Source of the DNA: Chamaea fasciata
Lineage: Eukaryota > Chordata > Aves > Passeriformes > Sylviidae
Direction: 5' to 3'
Assembly (NCBI GenBank): GCA_029207755.1
Contig: JARCOQ010000001.1
Span: 89,515,637-89,579,636 of the forward strand
Length of the DNA stretch: 64,000 nucleotides
Below are positions 35,266 through 46,384 of the stretch, one piece after another; the first letter of the stretch is position 1, and every line of letters begins with the position of its first letter. The position numbers and the translations under genes are program-made. The notes below the pieces were generated by a model. It saw only the letters and a list, made by a program, of their open reading frames with translations. It ran no database searches and had not been told where the DNA came from.

Positions 35266-36699
35266 AAACAGCTTGCTAGTGGATGCTGTAATCAGGAGTA
35301 TGTTTGTTTGTAGACTTACAAGAGGAAGGCCAGCACAGCAATTTGTGGTTGCAGACTGATTCAGTGGCTGCTACAGCCTGCGAATGGTGGGCAGGGCAGG
35401 GTGGATTCCAGGAGCACAGACACTTAACTGCAGGCAGCTGAGGGGGACCTTCTGTGGGTGAGTAACAAAAGGAGTTCCACTGCATGCAGGCCAGAAAATA
35501 CCAGCTAATGAAGCCTCTAAGATAAGATTTAAACTGACAGGAAATGAAAACTAACTTTACTGTTTTTCATGCGGGCTGACCACCCTCCCCCTTCACGAAT
35601 GTTCCTGATTGACTGTAGAGGAGCAGTTCCTCTACCTACTTCTTGGAATATATACACTTGGGTTAGAAAAGTGCATGACCAAAGTGCAGAGCCAAGCTCT
35701 GCTGTCTGTGGGGCCGCAATGAGCCTTGGCTCTCAGTCCAGCTTTATTTTAGACAAGCCCTTGCTGTTCTTATCTCCATAAAGCTGCATTTGAAAGCAAG
35801 GACTTGTGTAAAGAAGGAAAGTACAACACTTTCCTGTCTCTCTCTCTGCCTGTAATCTGTTATAACAGATCTGTTGCCGTACAGAGTGTGTGAGGCTCAG
35901 CAACTGCTCTTCCTTGGCATACCTGTCAAATTTTGAAATTTATAAAAACAGATGTTTGGAGCAGGGGGAATAGACACACCTTCTAACTCCATTAAAATGC
36001 TTGGACATAACACGCTTATTTTGGCAGGACAGATTGGGGAAAACAAACTCTCTCTCTCTTTCAATATGTATTGCTAAAATATAGGGACTGTCCCAAATAA
36101 AACAGCTGGTGCGTCTATGTGGCTAAAGCAGATTTCCTTAGATTTATGCTAGTCATGCTATGAGCTGCACTAAAAGAAAATTAAACAAATCATCCCCTTC
36201 AGCTGCAGACCTTTGCCAAAGTTTGTTTCTTAGAAATTACATGAACCTGATGAAGCAGGATCTTGTGTCTAAAAATAGAGCATTTTACTTTCCATCTTGC
36301 CCCTTACAGGCAGGGTATAATTTTACTTCATCCACAAAGTGAGATGAAAGGTGTTTTGAGCTTTGCCTTATGTCTCTATCCTCTTTTGAGCTCGTGACAG
36401 AGGACCTTCATCTTTCCCGACCACCTTCAGTAGTGGAGGGATCCCGACAGTGAGGAACCACCATTGCAGGTTGTTTATGTGGCCAGGGCAGCATTTGCAT
36501 TTCGCAGGCAATGTGGCCTTGCATATGACTGTATGGCTTCTGCTAACCAAGAACATGGGGCTAAATGTTCTGCTCTTGCAGCAAAACAGGGTTTGCAACC
36601 CTGAAAAAAACCATGCAGCTTTAAACCTGAGTTTTGCAAAGCCACCTGGGCTGCAGGTCCACTGGAGTTTAGCTCTGCAAGTAGCCCCAGCTGCCCTTT

Positions 36700-37145
36700 C
36701 GGCTTCTTGAGACACGTACGAGCTGTCCAGCTGCAGCTGCCTCCGGGCTCTGCAGGTGCAGGCAGGGGAGCCAGAACAGGTCCGGGGGGGGAAAGTGCAG
36801 CCGCCTGCCCTCGGCACCCACCAGGAAAGCCAAGTCTGACTAGCAGGAGCGGAAAAGCTGGCTGACGGCCAGGTTGAATGCCATGATCCCAGCGACAGCT
36901 TCCTTCCCCTCTTCTCTTCCTCCCCACCCCGCCGCCTGAGTGGTTTGGAGGGTGGTGTCCCAGGCGCTCGTCCGGGTGTGTGTGTTGGGGCGGTGCCGTT
37001 GCTTTGCTTTCTGGGCTTTTTATTGCATGTGGATCTGTCGGCAGCTGTTTGCCTGCTGCTTTTCTAACCATGCGTGGCGTTCTTCGATTCACATGACCGC
37101 CAGTGTACGAGCCAGCGTGTGGCAGCTTGGCACGACCGTTTCATT
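36700..37145. promoter_or_regulatory. CpG-rich cluster 3, possible promoter or enhancer with tandem E-boxes
   Basis: About 26 CpGs are visible in roughly 440 bases, with an observed/expected ratio that I estimate by eye at around 0.7. The flanks are CpG-poor. Two E-boxes (CAGCTG) abut at 36728-36739, within a CTG-rich stretch. A G8 run lies at 36783-36790. A CGC/CCG-rich core lies at about 36925-36995. Long minus-strand frames (36475-37092, 205 codons; 36368-36817, 149 codons) overlap it but have no domain that I recognise and are best explained by composition. Confidence 0.45.
36728..36739. promoter_or_regulatory. tandem E-box pair
   Basis: CAGCTGCAGCTG is two abutting CAGCTG E-boxes of the type bound by class I and tissue-specific bHLH dimers. 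It is located at the edge of CpG cluster 3. The functional partner is unknown. Confidence 0.45.
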
Positions 37146-39652
37146 AGAGCAAAGAGGGCCTGTGTCCTGCAGGGTTGTTTTAGTAAGGACTTGTCCCATC
37201 TGCTGCATCTTATCACCCTTTTTATCGGTGCTGCTGACTCATGCAGTGTGGTCTGCCCAGCTCTCCATTGCAGTCACATCACACTTTGAGTTACCTTTAC
37301 TATGACTCATGTTTGCTTTTTCACTTGGCAAGTCTTAAGCTAAAAACAACCCAGTCTTGTCCCTCTCTCGTGTGTTGTGTCCTCTTTCTACCCTTTACCT
37401 CCAAGTCTTTTCTCTCTGTCATAATCTTTTCCTTCCCCTCAAGTAAAGCATTTGTACGCAAGTTTTAAGCTGTGTACTTTTGTCTTGCATAGCATCTCTG
37501 TACTGTGCACCTCAAGCTAGTGAGATTGCCAGTCTGTTAAAATATGATAGTTCCTCTAAATTGCCATCAGGGATATGTTTGGTGGAGAATATTTTTTTGT
37601 TTCCTCTGTTTAAACACGTGTGTGTTTATTAATGTTTTGGTGTGAAAATTTGCATTGAGACAACTTGTGCATCTTTGTATTTTGATATGTAATGTATGCA
37701 TACAGATCCAAACCCCCTTGACTTGAAATTTTGTGTGCACTTTCAAGCCTGTGTGTTGAGCTAATGAGACCATAGCTTGAAACCAACCTGTGCTGAGGTT
37801 TCCCTCTCTTGCATTTGGCCTATACTTTCAGAGCCAGCTTGTAGACCAAGGTGTGTATGCCGTGTGGGCATTGGTAACTCATTTCACCAAGCTTGAAATC
37901 CCCTCTTCAAGTGCTAGTGCATTGTTTCCAGGCTAGAGAGAATGACTGAGTAGTGCTACTGAAGGCTTGGTATTTCCTTGCTTCAGTTGAGGGGAATTTT
38001 GCAAGTGATTTCTTTGTGGACAGATTAGTGTGCATTTGGCCCTTTTCAGTGCTGAGATCCCTGAATCTTTTTCAAAGGAGAGCCTGCTACATGTTTCACT
38101 GAGGACAGATGATTGGCAGAGGTTGCTGTACAGTTTAACTGATGCTGAGTTCGGGATCTTACTGTACTGAGTCCTTGGTCACGCCAAACTTCTGCCAGAA
38201 CTGGCAGTCTGGTTGAGGTCTGTTTGCCCTGAATAAACCTTGAAGAGTTGTGCTTTTATAGTGCTGTTGTGATAACTACTTGGATATCATAAAAATTGGC
38301 CTAGAAATGAAGGAGATAAATTCTTGGAAGAAGTTTTAGAACAGGAAGGGAGGGTAATGCAAGACTTTTTATTTAAAAGAAAAACAGTTGTCCTCATATT
38401 CTTCTAGCAAACATCAGGCAGGTTTAGATTGCTGTGCCAGATTTTCTAGGAACAAAGTTAGACTTCTTTTTTAAATCAGGGCGCACACAACAGATGAGAA
38501 CACACGTCTGTCTCTTTTAGACTTGTGTGTAGAAAACACTTTTCAGTGTTAACAGGTATCACTTGTTTTAGACCAAGCTGCTTAAAACTATTGCAAAGGC
38601 TAAGTAATTTATTATGTGCCTATGGACATAGCCTTTGAAGCAGCACCACCTGATCAAGCCGACTCTCTAGTCCCATTTCAGCCCTCTGAGAAGAAAAATC
38701 CTTTCGGTACTCAATCTGCAGGGTTAGAGACTTGGTAGCTCCTTCCTGGGGAAGGCACCAGGCCATGTTACAACATTTCTTCTGGTGTGTATGCTAAACA
38801 ATGCCTTGGATAGACTGGGGCCTTTGCTGCTAGCAGTGTAGCTTGAAAATACGAGGGGATTTGTGGTGAGTGCAGGAGCTTTATCTTTCTAGCTTCTGTC
38901 TCTGGGCAGGTATGTCATGTCCTCTCCAGTTCCCATCTCTCCTTCCTGTTTAGCTTGAAAACTTCATGATTTTGTGAATTTGCTGTTGCTGGGTGTCCCT
39001 GGCAGTGTGTTGCTAAGCTTTGTTGGTCCCTGGTGTAAATAAACAGGGCCAATGATGATCATGAGTAAAAATATTCCATTGCTTCTGAGAAGCATCTTGT
39101 TCTCTTGTAAGCCTAAACTGATCCAGTTCATAACTCCAAACCACGAATGTAGGGCCCTCATGCTCAGCATGTGGCATCTGACTAGGAGACGGGCATTGCT
39201 CATTGGAGTCCTTGACCTTTGGAGATTTTGCTTTTCCAAGCTCATGACCATTGTTATAGATGTACATGGTGCTTGCTGTCCCTGACCTGCTGCTAAGGGT
39301 GCTGAGGTATGTCATGGGCACATACATGCATGGAGCAAAGGAAATCAGGGCTTAGGGACAGGGGTTCTTGTGCCTCACAGACATAGGCTGCACCCTTGGG
39401 AAGATGGTGGCATGTAGAAATATCTCTATTTTCTGTTTTTCCTCGTGGTGTGAGGGGGGGAAGTGTGGGTCTGCAGGTGGCCAGCGCTGAGCCCTCCTGC
39501 TCGCTACTGCAGGGCGGCTTTCCCTCAGCAGGAGCAAGGCAAGCAAGGCAGTGCTTCTTGCCTTGGGACAGGCTTAGGTTCACTTTGCGGCTCATTTTAC
39601 CCATGTGCAAAATAGATGTGTAATGATACCTGCCTTTGATGTGGAATCCAGT

Positions 39653-39671
39653 CTTAATTAATTAATTAATT
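39653..39671. repeat. TTAA tetranucleotide repeat
   Basis: CTTAATTAATTAATTAATTG-type microsatellite, about four and a half units. It is self-complementary. Confidence 0.85.
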
Positions 39672-39886
39672 GATGTTCCCTAAATGCCTTGAGATCTGAG
39701 AATCACTGCGTATGCTCCAGAACAACAACAACACTTGGAGGCTGGAGAACCATTTTTCCTCCCATGATGAGGTTTCTCAAAAGAAGAAACTCCAGCTCCT
39801 CCTTCCCCAGCTCTTCTCCCATTTTTTCTGGATGAAGTGATACTGTGTTGTGCATTAATTGTATGTCTTGTTCCTTCTGACTTCTG

Positions 39887-39912
39887 AATAAATAAATAAA
39901 TAAATAAATAAA
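39887..39912 (+). repeat. AATA tetranucleotide repeat, about six units
   Basis: Perfect AATA/TAAA microsatellite; likely polymorphic. Confidence 0.95.
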
Positions 39913-40847
39913 CTGATGTGCTTAATGCAGTCAGCACGTAGGTTGCTTGCCAAAGAATTTCTCAAAGCAGCACAGCTGGGTTGCCAAATGTCATGTCTTT
40001 TATATAAAGCATTCTTCAGGAAGCAAAGTTGCACAGGGGAAAAAAAGAGAAGAAAATGTTATAAAAACTCTTACTGCTGTAAGAAACATTGTCTTCCCCC
40101 ACCGGGAGAATGTCTGGGCCATGTCATGGTGGGATCAAGGGATCCTATTTTTATTTCCTCTCAAAGGCCCCTCTCTCATTTCTTTTCTGCACTCCCCCTC
40201 CCAAAGAGTAGCTCTTTGCTGTGCTGGCTGGGGGAAGTGGATTTCAATTAGCATTCAAAAGCAGGGTTATGTGATGGTCAGCTTAAATGTGGATTTTGCC
40301 AGTGGATTTTGGGTGGAGAAGTGGTTGTTTAAACAATGTCATTGTCAGAATATTTATTAGTCTAATGTGATTAATGGTTGAAGAAAGCCAATGGAAATTT
40401 TTTATATATATTTAGTTCAGGGAGCGTGGGGGAGGTAGCAAAACTTCAGCATCAAAACATAAGGCTGTATGTTGTAAATGCATGCAGATCTGTTTTTACT
40501 GAGAAAGCTTATATGTACCATTGATATGTTTAGTTGTGTCTGTGTTTAGGAGTGCATTATGTCAGCTCAGTGAGTGTGAGCTGCAGTGGTTTGATCCTAG
40601 GTTTTCTCTGACAGATGGAGTTTGCCATGGGATCTGCTGTGTTCAGAGGCTCAGCATCCAACCCCTCTTGTCTTGCAACCCACAACTTGCTGTGGGATTG
40701 TGGGAGCCAAAGGTGCCCTGGGGTGGGGCAGCATCTGCCTTGTTTTTCCAGGGGCAAAGGATGCTGGAGGGTGCGTAGGTGAGTGGGTGACACATTTTGG
40801 GGGTCAGCATTGTGTCCCATGGGCTGTAGGCTGGGCATGGACGTCCT

Positions 40848-40875
40848 GGGTAGGTGGGCTGAGCAGGGAGCAGGG
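40848..40875 (+). other. canonical G-quadruplex motif
   Basis: Four GGG tracts at 40848, 40856, 40866 and 40873 with loops of 5, 7 and 4 bases on the plus strand. It lies inside a G-rich, CpG-poor stretch of about 280 bases. Confidence 0.65.
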
Positions 40876-42499
40876 TTTTGCCTGGTTTCAGGGCTTTGTA
40901 GGGGTCCCAGACAGCAACTGGCCACTGCTACACAGCTCACTCGGCTGCTTTTTGGTAAAGATGTGGGAGGATGAGTTTTGGAAATCACTTTGTGTAGGCT
41001 CATAGAATTGCTTCTGCTTATTTGTGTACTCCCAGTTCCTATCTCTGGGTGGTTCTTACGGCTCCAGGGGCCAGTACTTTTCCCTCTAAATTAAAGCTTT
41101 GTTGTGGCAACATGTTGTCTGTAAGTGTCTGCAGGCCCTCCGTTGCTCTCAGTGTTGTGCACTAACTGGTTGACTTTTAAAGCTTGGCATGGATTTGCAA
41201 CGTAAATGTGGTCCATTGAATTGGTATTGATAACAGAGAGTTGGAGCTGTACTGTGGTTTACAAAACAGGCTTGAAATCGATTTTCTGAACTTCAGCCCT
41301 CTACTGTGTTTTATCTCACAGGAGTATTTAATCTGGTAGCATAATGTGTGATCAGTTAGGCAGCAGTGCAGCCTCGCAACTCAGTTCTCCCATGTTGTAG
41401 CTGCAAATGACTGAATGCAAATTTAAACTATATATACTACTGTTTCCATCCGGATCTCTCACAACTCCTTTGAACTTCCATCAGGGTTACTGCATGGCAC
41501 CACAGAATAATTAACACAGTATGCATTAGCAGTATGTTCATTTGTCCTATATTTTGTCAGGAATAAATCGGCACCAATAGTCGGATAAGCAGCAAGAGCT
41601 TCTGCTTTTGGATTCTTAATGCCTGTATTGCAACAATGCAGCAAGTTAATGGTAATGAGTCTTTTTCAGTCAGTGGAGTTAAATAATTTTAAAACATTGT
41701 GAAAAAAAACCTTCAATCCTCCTTCTCCTTCCTTTCTCCAGGAGGCAGATTGAAATTCTTTGTGATGAAAAATCCACATCTCTGGGTATGGTGTCAGAAG
41801 GGAAGTCCTCACCACACAGTTAATTGTGACAGGTGCTGGTGTTTCTTCTGAGATGTGCTGTGTCAGAAATAGGGACTCTTTCAAATCTGCTTCTTCCTTC
41901 TTCTTGTAATTACACAGTTCTGCAGTCCTGCTTCTCTCTGGGTTGCAAGCACTGAAATTTTCGCTGCTTCTGAGTCCTCAGCCATATATCTGGTCTTATG
42001 TGTTGATCTAACAATGAGGAAAAGAAGACCAATTAATACACTAGTGCTCAGATTTTACAGATTTTTTTATGAATGCCTTTAAATTTAGAGTGCAAGTGTA
42101 ACATAATTCCCAGATAGGAGAAAAGCATTCTGAGCAGCAATTATTGTATGTGTTAGAATGGCTAGTGCAGAAAGAAAGTAAATTAATATGGTATGTATTA
42201 TATAAGCATAATTTCTGAATTAATAAATTATATAGTCCTCAGAATGCATGAAAGTGAAAGTGATATTTGCATGAAGAAAGAGAACATGATAGGTAACACT
42301 TCCATTTATTCTTAGGCACAGATGGGGTATGTAATTGTTCTTTTATTGTTCTTTGAGACATAATAAGCCTCCGAGATCACACCAGGTCAAGGGGTTCCTA
42401 GAAGTGTACTACTGTTGCTGAAGCCTGTAGCTCAGTTTGTGTGGCTGATTTCTGAATGGTTGGCTTTCAGCAACATAATTCAGGGAAAGATGTCTCAGC

Positions 42500-42567
42500 T
42501 CATGGCAAGGGAGGTTTTGGAATAGCTCTTTAAGTGGCCCTTCCAACCCAAACCACTCTGTGATTCT
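42500..42567 (+). mobile_element. CR1 LINE 3' end fragment
   Basis: The words CTCTTTAAGTGGCCCTTCCAA and CCCAAACCACTCTGTGATTCT (42526-42567, contiguous) match the CR1 3' end, where CTTTAAGGTCCCTTCCAACCCAAACCATTC is followed by TATGATTCT repeats. Only one terminal unit remains. The element may begin further upstream, but nothing left of about 42500 is convincing. Severe 5' truncation is usual for CR1. Confidence 0.9.
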
Positions 42568-43288
42568 CACAAGTTTTTACTGCTATTTTTCTCCAGTGCA
42601 ATGATCATCTTTGCATATTCTCAGCAGTTACTCCTTTACTACTAGGTGCAGAGGGTACTGTGTCTTTGAATGTTTTGACACTCACTGCTTTAGTTCTTGA
42701 CTCACAACTTACGTAAGCCTCTTGAGTAGGTTTCAGGTTGCTATTTAGAGGTGATGATATGCTTCTTGTGGAGAAAGCATGGAGGCAAGGAGCTTTAGAC
42801 AATTGTCTTGCTTTCCTTGTCCTTTTCTCCTGATTTTTGGTACTTTTTTTTGGTTTGTGCGAATAGTCTGGGAAGGCAAAAAGGGAGAAAGTGGGTTTGT
42901 GGAAAACACGTGTCCTTAAATGCAGATGTAGGCATGTAAATACGCAGATTGTAAATGTTGCTGGTTATCAGAGAGCTTAAAAGAGAACAGAAAAATTGGT
43001 AGGCTTCTCTGGGTGAGTGGCCCCTTGAATATGAGAACATTGCTGTTAAGGTGCTCAAATATGAGTATAGAAAATATAAGTTCAGGTATTCAGGTTTGAA
43101 CATTTTACCATTATAGAAATGGGAAGTGGAAAGAGGAAGAGTTGGAAGGAACAAATAATACAGTGACTTGTGGGGAAGCATCAGATATTCAAAAACTGTT
43201 ACTCTAAGCTTAAACATTTTCAGCTTTTAAAAATCAGCTTTCTGCACCAATTTATTTGACTTTTTTTCATAATCTTCACATTTTCCCT

Positions 43289-43290
<2 letters not shown>

Positions 43291-43329
<39 letters not shown>
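43291..43329 (+). repeat. poly-T run (39)
   Basis: Longest homopolymer in the window: 39 uninterrupted T followed by ACGGC and a purine-rich stretch to about 43440. A run of this length is often miscounted in assemblies. It could be the complement of a poly-A tail from a minus-strand retroposed copy, but the sequence to its left does not resemble a known transcript. Confidence 0.95.
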
Positions 43330-43331
<2 letters not shown>

Positions 43332-43856
43332 GGCTCTCTAAACTAGAAACCTAAGCGAAGCGGGGTGGGGAGAGTGAGCAAGAGACAGTGAGCATGATTT
43401 ATGAGTCTCACATAATCAAGAATGTGGGAGGGAGGGGGGATAAGATAAATCTGTGAATAATACCATAGAAAGAAGTTCAGAACGTGGAACCACTCCAGGC
43501 CATGAATGATCCTGTGAAATTTCATGCCTTGTTTGTGTAAGACGGTCAGAAAGTTATTTTCTTCTTGTCTCTGAAAGAAAACTGGCTCCAGACATCCTTG
43601 AAATCTTTTGGGATTTGCTAAAAATCATGGGAATTGGTAGCAAAAGTCAGGGTGAATATAACAGTTAACTCTATATAGATGATTATTTTGGCTCTCGATC
43701 TTCATACTTCAAACCTTATTTGCATTAAAATGCTTGTTGTTAGACTTATAAAATGTCTTTTGAGTCTTCATAAGATTTCTTGAAATTATCAGCAGGAGAA
43801 ACATTGGGACCGTGTTCTTCATGAAAATTTTTGAGATCCTTTACACTGTAGAAACT

Positions 43857-43890
43857 GTGTGTGTATGTGTACATACATATATATATATAT
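43857..43890 (+). repeat. TG/TA dinucleotide repeat
   Basis: TGTGTGTATGTGTACATACATATATATATA-type alternating purine-pyrimidine sequence, imperfect, ending in a pure TA run. Confidence 0.9.
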
Positions 43891-44860
43891 TTTCATCAGA
43901 AGGCTAAACTTCTCATCATCTCATTTTGTTTTGCTCAGCAGCTTTTTTGTCAGATAGGAATGTGGATTTGAGATACACTGTGACTTTATCCTGATATTTT
44001 ATGCTTGTTGTGCACCTGTACAGTATTTGTTTGTCTCCTGAGTGAAATGCTGTGTATGGTTGTAGGAGGACATATATTCCGTATTTTAAGGGCTCTGTAA
44101 CATAAAACCTGAACTTCAGCATGTAGTTTCTTACTGTATGCTGTGGTAGAGGCATTGCCCTGTGGTACTAGAACAACTTTCAGTTTTTTGATAGTAGTAG
44201 TGATCTTTGCTTGCCTTGCTACAAGTACACTGAGTGGGCTTTTGAGGGATGAGATTTACTGCTTGCTTTAGCAAGTTCTGCAAACAATATTAACTTAATA
44301 ATTTTATTTTCTGCTTGTAATTACATATCCTTCTTTTTCTGGTAATGCCTTCAGAACTCCTCAGTTCATTTTATCTCTCAGATCATAATTTTAGGAATAA
44401 TGTGTATCCTGACTGGTCATAACGAGGCTGAAATTCCATCTTGGGCTTCTGGTGTCATCACAGAACTGGGATGAAATTACAGCTTTAATTTATGTACTAT
44501 GGGGGATACATTATTTATTACTGTGCATTAGAAAATGATTAATCTCTGCTTGTGTTGCAAGGCTACCCTACTGCTCTGAGTCCCCAGGAAGTGCTGAGAC
44601 ATTGTAGAACTTCTTGTGCGGATTACATATGGTTTTATGAAGCTGCCAGAAAGATCATTGCATTATTCAAAAGCTGCTGGAGGTGATGAAAATTTAGGAA
44701 GCCACTGTGGGTTTTTTCCTAACTATTAGAATTCCTACAAGGCTTTCGTTTGCTAAACCTGAGCATTTCCTTACCTTTGGTTGCTTTCAAGTGTTTTGTT
44801 TCACATAAAGCCGTGATCAGATAACTGGGTTGAAGAGCACTGTGTTTTGGGGACCCTCCT

Positions 44861-44930
44861 TCATCAAAGCACTTTAACTGTAGTCAAGCTCCACTGAAGA
44901 TAATGGAAACCAGTCATGTGCTTCATTGGT
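44861..44930. repeat. possible ancient amniote repeat remnant
   Basis: ATCAAAGCACTTTAAC followed by TAGTCAAGCTCCACTGAAG and ATAATGGAAACCAGTCATGTGCTT resembles an old sauropsid repeat. Its order is AGCAAAGCACTTAA, then TAGTCCCATTGAAGTCAATGGGAC, then TCATGTGCTTAA. It seems to be the same family as 58790-58862, in the other orientation. The family assignment is from memory only. Confidence 0.35.
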
Positions 44931-45010
44931 CTGCCGAGTCTGTTCTTTAATTTCTACTTCTTTGGCTGTTCTTAAAACCGATTTTCTTCCTTTTCCTTCG
45001 CTTCCCCAAA

Positions 45011-45049
45011 TGGTGTGTGTGTATGTGTGCATGTATATGCGTGTGTCCA
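45011..45049 (+). repeat. imperfect TG repeat
   Basis: TGGTGTGTGTGTATGTGTGC followed by ATGTATATGCGTGTGTCC; alternating purine-pyrimidine. Confidence 0.85.
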
Positions 45050-45532
45050 TGAATACACTGAAACTGCAGTGGAGCAAATGAGGTAATGGAAAATTGTCAT
45101 AAAATTAACTGATTTGTCCATATTTAATTTCAATGACTTTTAAAAAATGTTTTAGTGTTCTTATAGCATTCCATTTTTATGAGCATTTTCAATACTAGGA
45201 AAGTTGGTAATCAAGTTCTGATATGTATTAATCAGTACTGTGTAACTCGTTGTAATGTCCACAGCTATGGCTGTGATGAGTTTGAGTCACAGCATTCCTT
45301 CACAGCTAGTTTTCATTGGAGTTTAGCCTTTCTACATTAGTTGAGAATTTGTCTGGTTTTGTTTCCTGGCCTGTGGACATGTGTTTGTACAGACCTAGTA
45401 GCAGCCACTACACCATACAGCTGTTACCAAGTAACATAACTAATCTACCACTTCATGAAAAGAATTTGGTATCTCGGGGAGGTGATTGGAATTTTGCATT
45501 TGCAATGCTGTGCCCTGGTTTGGAGGAGAGGG

Positions 45533-45655
45533 GAAAAAAAACCCCAGCAAAACAAACAAACAACAAAATCTAATACACTATTCCCCCCCCCAAAACAAAC
45601 AAACAAACAAACAAAAAACAACCCAAAACCAACCCACAAGCCCTCACCAAACCCA
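45533..45655 (+). repeat. A/C-rich low-complexity tract with AAAC repeat
   Basis: An A-run with CCCC (45533-45545) leads into AACAAACAAACAACAAA, then CCCCCCCC (about 45584-45592), a regular AAAC repeat (45593-45622) and ACCC/ACC-rich sequence. G is nearly absent in the whole tract. Confidence 0.9.
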
Positions 45656-46375
45656 ACCTCCAAAGGTTTGTAGGAATTCTAATTAATAAGCCCTGGAAAA
45701 TTGTCTTCAAAGTACTGTTAGCTCTGAAAAAAAGAATTAGATATTTGTAACAGATCAAACAGATACAAATACCTTAAGAAAAGAAGTCACTGATTTAAAT
45801 TAAGTGAATGCTTTATACTAGTACAAAAGTATTATAAAAAATTAAATACTCCCACTTTCTAAGGTGGCATTTTTATCTTTTAAGGCTTTGATGACATGTA
45901 TAAACCACTCAAGTTTCAGCCTTGTGGGTTATATTGTCACCAGAGGCTCTGACTAATGATACAGTAGAGTCTTACAAATGACAGTTGGTTATAGTATGAC
46001 TCTAAATTACTTTTTTTGATTGTTTTATTATTGTCATATGCTGAAAAAAAAAGGTGCAGTGCCTACTGATTAATTGAACATAGTGGGGAAGTGTTACCCT
46101 CAATTTAATTAGGGTGGCCATATTACAAATCGCAGATGTGGAATCTAAAACCCAGTGACAAAGCTGATAATCCTTGAGGTGTAAGAATCTTGAAGCTGGT
46201 GTAGGGAAAGACGTGCGAAACATGCCAGCAGCTCTACCCCACGCAAAATTAAAATGATTGTCATTTTTGCAGGGAACACCATGGGAATCAGAATTAGAGA
46301 CATCCACCCCTCTTCAGTTTGAAAGCTGAAGAGATGGCTGCAGTTTCTGTGCAGAGTTTCAGCCCTCTAGAGCTG

Positions 46376-46384
46376 TATAAATAG
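46376..46384 (+). promoter_or_regulatory. TATA-box-like sequence
   Basis: TATAAATAG is a good TATA match, with ACCAATCG about 40 bases downstream. There is no CpG cluster and no open frame of note downstream, so a real promoter is doubtful. Confidence 0.15.

Larger units (their letters stand above)
31465..36695. other. non-coding stretch, no gene seen
   Basis: Ordinary sequence with T16 at 31481-31496 right after the CR1 copy, a perfect inverted repeat at 32936-32969, an 8-bp minisatellite at 33683-33714 and T26 at 35240-35265. The part 32270-32640 is richer in GC but CpG-poor. Weak CR1-like words near 32450-32480 and 33937-34020 were not strong enough to call. Confidence 0.6.
37150..42480. 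other. non-coding stretch, no gene seen
   Basis: Ordinary sequence. Simple repeats are TTAA units at 39653-39671, AAC units at 39721-39733 and AATA units at 39887-39912. The part 40620-40900 is strongly G-rich on the plus strand and contains a G-quadruplex motif. Overlapping open frames at 40557-41003 (minus) and 40622-41005 (plus) have no recognisable domains. Confidence 0.6.

Noticed and set aside
36475..37092. 205-codon open frame on the minus strand
   Set aside because: It overlaps CpG cluster 3, has proline, glycine and arginine-rich composition typical of GC-rich non-coding DNA, and has no domain that I recognise. Competing open frames lie on both strands.
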